Assembly (NCBI GenBank): GCA_023014335.1
Contig: JAECYW010000012.1
Coordinates: forward strand, 1,364,001 to 1,428,000
DNA: 64,000 nt
DNA from: Galerina marginata
Taxonomy: Eukaryota > Basidiomycota > Agaricomycetes > Agaricales > Galerinaceae
Direction of reading: 5' to 3'
Below are positions 11,701 to 21,900 of this stretch, piece by piece. Positions within the stretch are counted from its first letter, which is position 1. Every line of letters starts with the position of its first letter. The notes beneath the pieces are model-generated. The model saw only the letters and a program-made list of their open reading frames with translations. It was not told where the DNA came from and did no database searches. Position numbers and translations under genes: made by a program.

Positions 11701-13038
11701 GAGGATCCTGGTGAATTTTCACCCCTATCATACAGCTCAACCACAAAGGGAAGTTTGCGTATATACTAAAACCATCAGTAGACCTGGGCTCAAATCCGCC
11801 TCTCTCCAGAAACGGTCTACGCGTTGGCTAAACACTGTTGCAAAGTCTTCCATGCAATGCTCTATGAACTCTCTGGCTCACAGATGAGCCAGCACAAGAA
11901 ATCTGGTCCTCGGCCACGTTTCCAATCAACCTTCCATTCCCAGTTTTCATTTCTCGCAAATAGGTGGCGCCGACGAGCCGTCTACAAAAGTAGTACTTCC
12001 CACTACCTCGCTTATAAAAAAAGACGCCTTGACCTAAACCATGTAGCCCGTAAAATTTAATCCCTGTGTGTGTAATCTTCACCATTCCCCGATATTGCTT
12101 TAACTCCGTTTTTACACACCACAATAACATTCCAGCAGGCACGGCTCCATTGTCTAGCTGGGCGCTTAATAGAAATGGACATGTGGTTTCCCCCCTATGT
12201 TGGGTGGGGTTCTATTGCCACTCCCTGAGTCTTCAGCGTATCAACTATGAAATCCAAAGATCTCTTTCGCTATCATACACAGGAAACGTGCAACTTAACG
12301 AAGCTTCGTGGGTGATTGCCCCTATTCTATTTTTAGTCCGAATGCATTCAGAGCCTCTGCCAGCATGAAGTAAATACCATCATTACTTCAAGGTTTGGTG
12401 GCACTTGTAAATTAAGAATTCGGGACCCGCCATTACTTTAACGGCCATCATTTTCAGTCAAAGTACGTAAGGTTTTAATTCCAATTTCATGGGTCACAGG
12501 TCGGGCCTGGAAGCACAAACCAGATTGGTGGAAAAGGTTGAAAGCTTCCTTGGTTTGACAAGCCAGTTGTCCATTCAGGTGGCCTGCCCCGTTTAACGAG
12601 GATTAGAACATGGCAGCCAATGTTCAATATTCGTTGGAACTATTGAAATACTAGCGTCTGGGATGAGGCGATGTGCCCCTTTCAACCACTCTCCGCATCA
12701 GGTGTCGATCGTGCTCGACCTTTGACCAACACCGAAAAAATGGCATGGAAGAAGAGCCGAGTCGTGTAGCGAAGAGTCCAGAAATCTAAAAATCACATTA
12801 AGCACGCCTTGTAATTCTTTGAGCGTTCTTCTTGGTTTCCGTACGCTTTAACAATCTGTGATAGGATTTGGTCGTCGCCTATTTTTTAAGCACCGAAAGA
12901 TGGTTGTTTTCTGCATAGCGAATGTTGAGCTACTTTAGTAAATTCGATTCACAGCAAATGGAGCTTGAACGCCTACTAATGTTGTAAGTATCATCGTGAC
13001 CACACCGTCCCATTTGCTGGAGCACAGAGCTCGAGGAT
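8786..13038. other. Long gene-poor stretch (about 4.2 kb)
   Basis: Only short, overlapping frames on both strands were seen (for example 10068-10418 on plus and 10807-11091 on minus), none with a recognisable motif. Base composition is ordinary, with an AT-rich patch around 9240-9290. No terminal repeats, target duplications or transposase motifs could be identified by eye. A decayed transposon, a non-coding transcript or small lineage-specific genes remain possible. Confidence 0.4.
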
Positions 13039-14370
13039 TCAGTAAAATACCGTTTCGATAATATGCGATGACAGATGAACATTACCCTTCAATCCAAATG
13101 ACGGAGAAAGAGGACCAGAATTTCTGGGCCGCTTCTCTGAGTAGATGAGGTTCAAGTCTATCGTTAGTCCCGCTGCGTCAACTAGGCGAAATATAGCGTC
13201 CTCTAGGTCAGGTTGCTCTTTCAGACGGTGGAACTCCATGCAGATGCAGATCGAATCAAACGCCGCTTTCATGCGTCCAGTCGACTGCCACTTAAGCGCA
13301 GCATTGGCAGGTTTTGGTCGGTGAAGCTAGAGAGCCGATAGACCTCGACCTCCAGGTTTGGAAAGGTATAGTCGTCGAAGGTGTCGGTCACATCGAGGTT
13401 GGGGATATTATCAAGTGATTCAGGTTGAATTTCCGTTGAAATCATCTATGCCCAAGTTGGCTGGATGATACAAGTAGTTAAGCCATCCATCCAATTCAAG
13501 TTGATGACAAAGTGATAATTGCTTGGTGTGATATGCCTTGCGCGAACACCGGAGGATGTCGTCTGGTGACATACCATTCGGCCTCAGAGATAGCCTGTCG
13601 ATCGCATTGTCTACCGTGCTTTCGAGCAGAGTGACCAAAGAGATTGGAGAAGGTCGGAGTCGGCCCTTCAAGTTCCGCATTCCGGGGATAGTGAGCGCTG
13701 ACACTAGATGTGGGTGAGCGCGGGGAAGCACTGCGCTGAAGGCTCTTCTCATTTGCTTCTCATTACCATTTGGGACCCCTCGTCGTTGATGCTGATTTTC
13801 TGCAGGAACCGCATCACGACAGTGCGTTGTTAGCGAAGTCAGATGGAACCAAACTGGGGATGGGCACGGAAGTTCCAGCTCACTTTTGCCGTTTTGAGTG
13901 AGAGATTCCGAAGCTGGACGGAAGGAAGGTATGAAGCCGGGGACGTAGGGTCATTGAGCATGGGAAACGTGCCATGTCCTAACTCGGACACCGATGTTGT
14001 GCCTCAACGCTTCCCATCTTGGTGCAAACGTACGATGGCCTTGAAAATCCCACTTGAGAGCCAAATTTTCAAGTCATCTGCTTCTTCTCGGAAACAGTTG
14101 GGATGATAAACTGAGAGGGAGAGCCACCGAGCGCTGCAGCCATGATTCCACCACCTGGCACCGCAATTGCCCCGTACTTGCAATTCCGCGGTTGCGAACG
14201 CCTGAGGCTTCAGGTGAGGCATACCAAGGCGAGGCGGCGACGTTGCGCGCATTTTGTGGAAATGGAATATGGAGTCTGGACCATAAACGATGGGACGAGA
14301 ACGCTAGGGAGCGCCAGCTGCTGCATATGGGCCACCGCTGGGCAGTACCTTTTAATTGGCTTCTCAATTG
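13039..14370 (-). pseudogene. Decayed tandem copy of the neighbouring F-box gene
   Basis: Pieces in different frames match the adjacent intact gene in order: SSWRSLAFSSHRLWSRLHIPFP (matching 20 of its residues closely, about 14330), LSLSVYHPNCFREEADDLKIW (about 14110), LVTLLESTVDNAIDRLSL (about 13640) and the C-terminal end SPSFGLKG...IIETVFY at 13039. The F-box itself and the N-terminus are missing. The reading frame changes several times, and part of the middle is shortened. It lies directly downstream of the parent on the same strand with under 50 bp between them, as expected after tandem duplication and decay. Confidence 0.85.
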
Positions 14371-14416
14371 ACTTTCACTGGAACCAGGCTATCTTATTCT
14401 TTCAAGCACGAAGGAT

Positions 14417-16216
14417 TCAATAAAATATAGAGTCGACAGTATCCGGCGAGAGGTCGCCACCATCCCTTAATCCAAATGACGGAGAAAAAAAGCCGCCATT
14501 TTTTGGCTGTTTCTTTGCGTAGACCAGGTCCAATTCCACCTTCAACCCCACTGCGTCCGCAAGACGTAACACCGCGTCCTCAATATCAGGCAGTTCTTTC
14601 GGACGGCAGAACTCTATCCTAACGCTTTTCAAAGGGGCCGGGATCAAGCCCCTCTTCCATGCGTCCAGTCGGCTGCCGATCAAGTTCAGCAGGTTTCGGT
14701 CAGTGAAGTTGAAGAGATTGTACGCCTCGAGTCTCTCCAGGTTCGGCAACAGGACACAGTCGTCACCAGCGGCGGTGGTGCTGATGTCGGGCAATATGGT
14801 CAAATGACTAAGATCAAAATAGTTGTGATCCGAGGTGGCTGTATTATAGGCCGTGTTCATCTTCATCCTTCCATCCATAGGATCGCTCAGTGACAAATGT
14901 TTTGCATCATACGCTTTGCGCAAACACTCCAGGATCCCTTCTGGCATCAAACCATTCGGCTGCAGTGATAGCTTGTCGATCGTATTGCCGGACTTGTTTT
15001 CGAGCAGGGTTAAAAGGGAAAATGGAGAATGGTCAGGCTCTTCCGAATTCGGAGCGAAGTACGGCGAGCGCTCATACTCGATGTGTGTGAGGGCGGGAAA
15101 GCTGATCAACTTGAATGCTTTTGCCATTACTACTTTGGAACCCCCATCGTTGATACTGAGTTCCTGCAGGAACGGCATGACCACGCCGCTCTGCGCGAGT
15201 TCATATGGCGGGGGGCTATCACCTGGCTGGACCCGCAACTTGCAGTCCACAAGGTTGTGGCACTTTGAAAACAGCTCGAACACCTCCGTATCTGGGAACC
15301 TCGAGTAGAAGGAAATGGACGTAAGGCGGGACCAAACGAAGGGAATAGAGCGGAAGTTCCAGGTCGCTTTCGCCGTGTTGAACGAGAGAGTCCGGAGCTG
15401 TGGGGACGGCAGGAGGGCAAGGGGAGTTTGGGCCCAGTAGTTGCCCTGTGGTTGACCATGTATGCCTACGCGCAGATCCTGGAGCATGGGCAGCATGTCG
15501 TACCCTAACTCGGACACTGATACCTGCAGGTACTTGTACAGGGACGAAGGCATGTTCAGATCGAGGCTCTGCCACCTTGATGCGAAGCGCGCGATGACCT
15601 TAAAAATCCCGCTGGAGAGCCAAATTTCCAAGTTTTCTGCTTCTTCTCGGTAAGAGCTGGGATGATAAACCGAAAGGGAAAGCGGATAGTCCCCCGAGCG
15701 CTCCAGCCAGGTTTCCACCACTTGGGTCCGCAATTGCATCGTACTGGCCAGTTCTTGGTCGCGGACGGCTGTCGCTTCAGGTGAGTAGTACCACGTCGAG
15801 GCAGCGCCGTTGCGTGCATTTTTGGGGAATGGAATATGGAGCTTGGACCATATACGAGGGGATGAAAATGCTAGGGAGCGCCAGCTGCTGCATATGCGGG
15901 TCAGCAACACGGGCGCCTCTGATGCGTCCATGATCGAGTTTCGATGGGTCGGAAGACAGTGGTAAAAAATATCGTGCAGAACATCTGCAGGTAATCGGCG
16001 GATCGGCGCCAAGATGGTGTTATAGCCGTCGATGGTCCTTTGGATTGTCTCTCGTTTGCGCTGGAGCTCATTGAGAATGATGGTGAAGCGCTGGATTTCG
16101 CTATCGGTAGCTAAGAGCTCGGTAGACGGTTCTAGCAACAGTCCTTTAATGCTGATGACTGTCGCTTCAGAAGGCGCATCATTGGAACGAAGAAGAGCGG
16201 TAAGATGACCCTCCAT
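14417..16216 (-). CDS. F-box / leucine-rich-repeat protein
   Basis: Probably the substrate-recognition part of an SCF ubiquitin ligase. The agaric-type N-terminus has a short helix (LNELQRKRETIQRTIDGYN) followed by the F-box core APIRRLPADVLHDIFYHCLP and a tryptophan-rich stretch SSWRSLAFSSPRIWSKLHIP. The remaining 450 residues show spaced Leu typical of irregular LRRs (LRTLSFNTAKATW, LTSISFYSRFP, LSLQPNG, LERLEAYNLFNF). The frame is open upstream to a Met at 16453, but the Met at 16216 (MEGHLTALLRSN) gives the usual spacing before the F-box, so the protein is about 599 residues. Single exon. The target substrate is unknown. Confidence 0.85.
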   Translation of the reverse strand: MEGHLTALLRSNDAPSEATVISIKGLLLEPSTELLATDSEIQRFTIILNELQRKRETIQRTIDGYNTILAPIRRLPADVLHDIFYHCLPTHRNSIMDASEAPVLLTRICSSWRSLAFSSPRIWSKLHIPFPKNARNGAASTWYYSPEATAVRDQELASTMQLRTQVVETWLERSGDYPLSLSVYHPSSYREEAENLEIWLSSGIFKVIARFASRWQSLDLNMPSSLYKYLQVSVSELGYDMLPMLQDLRVGIHGQPQGNYWAQTPLALLPSPQLRTLSFNTAKATWNFRSIPFVWSRLTSISFYSRFPDTEVFELFSKCHNLVDCKLRVQPGDSPPPYELAQSGVVMPFLQELSINDGGSKVVMAKAFKLISFPALTHIEYERSPYFAPNSEEPDHSPFSLLTLLENKSGNTIDKLSLQPNGLMPEGILECLRKAYDAKHLSLSDPMDGRMKMNTAYNTATSDHNYFDLSHLTILPDISTTAAGDDCVLLPNLERLEAYNLFNFTDRNLLNLIGSRLDAWKRGLIPAPLKSVRIEFCRPKELPDIEDAVLRLADAVGLKVELDLVYAKKQPKNGGFFSPSFGLRDGGDLSPDTVDSIFY

Positions 16217-18070
16217 GGTCAACGACTGAGTGGCAACAAAGGACAAAGAGCAAGTCATAGCAGTAAGTCCGTGATTATTGCATTTAAAAGTCCGACCATC
16301 CGGAAGCTTGAAGGCCTGAGGGCTCTCTCGAATTTGTTTAAAATTCAGTTCGTGAACAAACAACGCAAAGGATAAGCCAGTCTTCAGGGTCGTAATCATC
16401 GATGTGGATACTAAAATGGATAAACCGTGGGCATTGGGATGCAAATAGCACAAACTTATAGGGAACGGCTGTGACCAAAAAAAAATGGGTGAAAGCCCAA
16501 TGAAAGCCTGATCAACTCGGGGATTATTTCATAGCTACTCCATGACAGGAGACGAACGTCGAGCCGCGATTTATAGACTCTGGCTCTTCCCTTCCTTGTA
16601 CATATCCCAACTTCTTACCCCTTTCATTTGATATCGCGTATTCGGTGTAATATTTCTGGGTTGTTGCTGGGATTCAAATTTTGAGTGGTAAAGAGGGTTG
16701 GACAAAGGTAGGGCCTAAGACCCTTGAAAAAATTGCAGCTCTCTGACGCATGTCGGTCGATTAACTGTCTGAAGTTCACGAAATCAAGTACCTACGGCGT
16801 GATTTTCCTGATTGTCAATTCATCCGAGTTTACGTTTTCCATGCGCTCATTACAGAAGGACATTGCTATTATTGATATCAAGTTATTATCAACCACAAAG
16901 TGCAAGGAATCCCGAATCTGGGCAGTGCGATCGATATTCGCGGCAGGGAAGAAGCATACTGCTTTTGGATATAAATGTACCCGATATAGGAGGTGGGGAT
17001 GTCACCGAACCAACGGGAAAAATGTAGTTCCGGGTATTTGGTGCGCTTTTCGGGTTAGATCGTCCATTGACCACCAGGGAAAGAAATTCAGGGTTATTAC
17101 AAAAATCCCTGGGGTATCATGGAGTATGTACGGGTTCAGTCAAAATAACCAGACTTATCGGGAAGGAAGGCGTCGTTACTCGAGGCATAGGAAGAAATGG
17201 TGGACAAAAGACTGCTCTGTGGAATTTCCCAGGTCTGGAATTTGTCATTTCGTGGAAAAGACGTAGGAAATCTTTCTACTATGCGAGGGTGATACTTCTC
17301 AGAGCACCGTAGTCGCCAATTGGGAAACTTTCTCCGCACCTGGGACCTCTCACCAGTTGACAGGAAATGAGCCTGACAGTGTCGTACGTTTAATTGTATA
17401 TCCACCTCTCACCTTCATATATCGTGATCCGAAGGGCACATCACATATATCGCAGTCTGGCTAGGAGACTACCTCTCACCATCGGAAAGGCAGATAGGCA
17501 ACAAAACAATGAAGTAAATCGCTTCGGGTAAAACACACGGTGAATAAAAGAAGGGGCAGAAAATACTTTGAAGTGCCAAATAATGAACTCTTGGAATCAA
17601 TAGTTGCAAGTACCAGAACCGGGGCAGCGAAAACGATGGCCAACCTTGGTGACGCCGGTGACGCGACGTTTCATAGCGGCAGAGAGAGAAGCTCCAGCAG
17701 CTGATGACTGACAAGAATGAAGACAAACGAATTATCTAGCCGAGCCAGGCACAAATAAGCTTTCAAGGCGCCTGTCGTCCAATCCGGGCATCAAGATACG
17801 GGCGCCTATTTCCAAGGACCCATCACGACACCATGATCGCAATCTTTCAGCAAGACCTCAGTTTAGCCACCAAGATATGCTCCAAGTAATTAGTAGGCCG
17901 TAGGGATCAGGGTAAGCAGGAGTCGACTGAGAGGCGTTTTAGGCAGGCTGGTGATGGGATGGATATAGCTTTGTTTGGTCGCATTTACATTCTGATAGCC
18001 AGCAACCTTGTGCTCGTACTGCGCAACCGCCTTCCCGCCATCCTCGTTCTACGAGTCCCGCCATCCCAAG
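16217..18070. other. Intergenic stretch, no convincing gene
   Basis: It contains the upstream region of the F-box gene and a 180-codon plus-strand frame at 16724-17266. That frame is rich in Arg/Lys/Trp and has no family resemblance. Overlapping short frames occur on the other strand (17136-17405, 17469-17726). A decayed gene cannot be excluded. Confidence 0.35.
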
Positions 18071-18821
18071 ATGACGATAACGTTCGAAGAAGTGCTCGGC
18101 CACTTCCTGCTCATCTTCCTCCGGTACAGCGCGCCGTTCCTCACCTTCCACCTGCTGTTCTTCCTCACCGCGCTGCTCGGGCTCGACCTGGGCATGCCCC
18201 AGCGTCCACCTCCCTGGGCATCGTGGGAGTGGACGAAGAACCCGGCGCTGGTGGGGTACATCGGGGCGTTCCTTGTGATCCTGCTGGTGTGTGTGCCGGC
18301 GTACATCTCGGATGGGAGGCCGAGGGGAGTGGACCCGGTGTACTTGCTGGTGTGTGTGGGGGAGATGCATGCGCTGCTGGTGTATTTCGCCAGTGTATTC
18401 TGTGAGTTTGAACTTTGGATGTCGCTGTATTGTCCTGATTCTTTGTACTACAGTCAGTCTTGACACGAGCGACAAGCAATTCGTCATATACGCCTGCCTT
18501 GCATACCCGATCACGCACTTTGCGATGCACTACGAGTTCGTGTGCACGTTCGAACTGCCCGCGGACGTGCTGGGATTGTTTGGGCTCCTCTCGCGTGCGA
18601 TGATCTTTCCGTTCCGCTTGTTCTTTGGCTTCTGTGTCGGTGGATCTTCTGGGCCAGCGACTGCGGCTGGTTTCGGGGTTGGGGACTGTGGGTGTAGAGT
18701 ATGTGGCTGCGGGAGGTCACGGGCTGAAGTGAGGATTCCAAGGACGGACGTTGAGGCGCAGTGCCCGCCAAGATACGAGCGGGTTGTTGTGAATGAGAGA
18801 ACGCCTCTGATGGGGCAATAG
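18071..18821 (+). CDS. Small multi-pass membrane protein, unknown function
   Basis: Two exons (18071-18401; intron 18402-18453, GTGAGT...TACAG; 18454-18821) encode about 232 residues. Hydrophobic helices are visible at FLLIFLRYSAPFLTFHLLF, LVGYIGAFLVILLVCVPAYI, YLLVCVGEMHALLVYFASVFF and FVIYACLAYPITHFAMHYEF, with a possible fifth in LFGLLSRAMIFPFRLFFGF. The C-terminal tail is Gly/Cys/Arg-rich and ends RTPLMGQ, probably cytosolic. It lies only about 155 bp upstream of the large kinase gene, in the same direction. Not recognised as a named family; likely an endomembrane or plasma-membrane protein. Confidence 0.6.
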
Positions 18822-18976
18822 GTTACTCTTAAGTTGTATTTACGTCCTATGCTGTACGATCTACTGTCCTGTTGTGAACGACCGTCTGAGTCGGTGAAAG
18901 GTATGCGGTCATTCCGGAGCAAACAAGGAATAGCAACAGAGGCAAACAACTGAGTAAAGGTTGGGCAGGAGCGACG

Positions 18977-21900
18977 ATGGCGAGCACTGACAGTTCGCGT
19001 TTCAAAGGCTTCAAATTCTCGTCAAAGCCTCCGCCTTTACCGCCCAAGGATCCCATATACCTGCGCTCCAATCCTTCCCGCTCGTCGTTGCTGTCCCCAC
19101 CCCCCGACTCTCCGCTCTCGCCCTCCATCCAGTACGCTATCCGCAGAGCCAACTCGCCGTCGCCATCGCCGTTCTCCGCGGAAGAAACCAGCAGCACGAT
19201 GAACTACTCGTCGCCCGACCTGCTCGCCTCCTCCTCGTACCCCCAGCAGCAGCAGCCGTCCACCAGCTACCCCAGCAACAACAACGGCGGCCCTGCGAAC
19301 AGGCAGACGCTGCCATCCAAGGCCCTCGCATTCCTCAAGTTCCCCAAACGCAGTCCTCGCAGCCCACCCGCTCTGCCATCGTCCAGCACAAGCTCCAGCG
19401 GCTCTGTCATCGTCATTGGCAACACCGACGACCCCGACCCGCCCCCACCCCAGGAAGACGACGGCATCTCGCTCCCGTGGAACTTTCAGGTCTGTCCCGT
19501 CCCTGCCTCTGTTCTGCTATCTGACGATCTCTGCAGCACAACATCCACGTAGACGAAGGGTCCGTCTTATCTTTTCCCTCTCTCTGTGTGTTGCTCACAC
19601 CACCCACAGATATGTTGGCATCCCCCCCTCGTGGTCCACCTCCCTCGCCTCTGCAGGCTTCACCGAAGAAGAAATCGCCGCAATCCAGGCCCGCCGTGCA
19701 GCCGGCGTCCGCTCCCCGCCCGATCTCCGCTACCTCTACAACGAACGCCCCCGCAGCCCCGCCACCCTCGCCTTTCCCCAGCAGCAGCAAGTCCCCGTCC
19801 TCACTCACCCAACCCCACGAACAACCTCTCTCCCACGTCAAACGGGTTCTCTTTCCTCACAAGACCCCCCACCCCCGCTGCCCTTCCCATTAACCCACTC
19901 GCAAAGCCATCCCCCACCCTCGCAACGGCCCACCCTGCCCGCCATCTTCACCTCCGCTCCGACTTCCAGCTCGTCTGCACCAGCATCCGCCTCGGCAAAC
20001 CTCCAGCCCAACACCAGCACTCCGACTGCCTCGAATCCCAACCCCAATCGCATACCACCCCCAAAGAGGAAGCCCCCGTTGCCTGTCGAGGAGGTTTTGG
20101 CATCAGGATCGGGCTCAGAGAGGGGCCACAGGCCGAACCAGGCGTCCAGCTCGACAGTTGCGTATAGCGCAGAGTCACATCATGGCACTTCATCGTACGT
20201 TTGTCTCTCTCAATCATTCAATCACAACCAACTCCTATTCCTACAGCTCCCACAACCGCACCCAAACATCCACCTCCTTCTCGGGCCTCAACAATTCTGC
20301 AGCCTACAACTACAATCCATCCATCACCCACACCAGGTCCAAGTCCAACCTCGCCATCGAAGCCGAGCCTGAAGACGACGACGACAAGCCACTCGCACTC
20401 TCCATGCGCCCCAACCTGAATGGCACACCGAGCCCAGGTTCTCAGGCAGGCGGGTCCTCGCGGTTCAGAGTCGTCAATGGCTCCAGCTCAAAGTTGGCCG
20501 TGGAAGTAGACGAGGCGAACGCTATCGAACAGGAACCAGAAAAGAAAGAGAAAAAGAGTATATGGGGCACCAAGATCCCCAAATCCAACCCCAACTCGGC
20601 CTCGGCCTCGACCTCCAACCTCGTCGGCTCAGTATCGGACCACTCCTCTTCCAACCACGCCGGTCCGTCCTCGTTGAACTCGCAGCAATCCGGCTGGCTT
20701 TCCCCGAAATCGGGCACCGCATCCGCTTCCTTGTCCCTCGCGGCTGCCTCTGCATCGGCAGCAGCGTCGTCCTCATTGGCTGGCGTCGTGCGTCAAGGGA
20801 GTAGCTTGGTGGATGCAGTGCGGAGCTCGGCGGGGCGGGGGATTGGGAGGATTAGGTCAAAGGGCGGGATTAAGGAAGGTGCGAATGGGAAAGAAGGCGG
20901 CTTGGGGAAGAAGGTGCGGAGCTGGAGAGGCAAGGCGGGGTCGAAGAAGGGGAAGGAAGCTGTGGGAGAGGATGGGGTGTTGGATCTTACTGGGAGTAGG
21001 AGTCGGAGTCGGAGTCGAGGAAGGGATAAGAGCAGGGAGAGCGAGAGCTCAGACTCGGAGTACTCTGATGTCGACGGAGAGGGAGAGGGAGAAGGGTCGG
21101 ACGAAGAGTTCGCGTCGCTGCCCGCCTGACGATGGAGGGACAAAACCGGTGTGGCAGGTTTACTCGCGGCCGCGGGCTGGGACCGACGCTAGTGCGCGTG
21201 CAAATGCTGCCGGTGCTAGCGCCAGTGCCAGTGCGTCGCAGCACTCGCTCTCGCAGGCCTCGACTTCCAGGCAGACCGCGCAGTCGCAGTCGCAGTCGCA
21301 AACAAACCTTGCCAGGAAACCGTCCTTGCGCAGTGCAGCATCCCAAGGATCGCTACGGAGCCGCCTGGCAAAGGGGCTGGTGCAGGGTAATCAGAGCACG
21401 GGGAGCGTTAATTCGCTCGGAAGATCGGCGGGCGGGCATCATAAGGCTAGTGGGAGTGTTACTTCACTAGGAGAGCATACCTGAAGCGGAGGGTGATGCG
21501 GAGAGGCAAAGAGGGAAGGGCGTGCAGAGGTCGAGGAGCCTCGGGAGGAATGGGAGCAATAAGAAGAAGAAGGACGATGCGCCTCCGCCGAGCTCGTATG
21601 CGTGGACGCCAGTCTCCATCGACGAGCCCTACACAGCCCAGTACCTCGACTGCCGCCTTCAACCGACGCCGGCGAAGAAAACAGCCGCTCTCCCGCCCCG
21701 CTTGTCCCTACACAAATCGACAGGACAGCACGGACCTGTCGTCGTGGTCCGAGGCGCTGCTCTCTGGGATATCATTGAGCGGGGACGGCGGGCTGGGCTT
21801 GAGTTTCGGGTTGGGCGGTGGGGACTAGCGATAGGGAGAAGGAGAAGGAGAGTCCGGCGACGGCGTCGACTGTAGGCGGGGGCATGACGGCAGCGGCCGT

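Noticed and set aside
16724..17266. 180-codon plus-strand frame
   Set aside because: Composition is biased to Arg, Trp and Lys with no motif. Competing frames exist on the other strand. Not supported as a gene.
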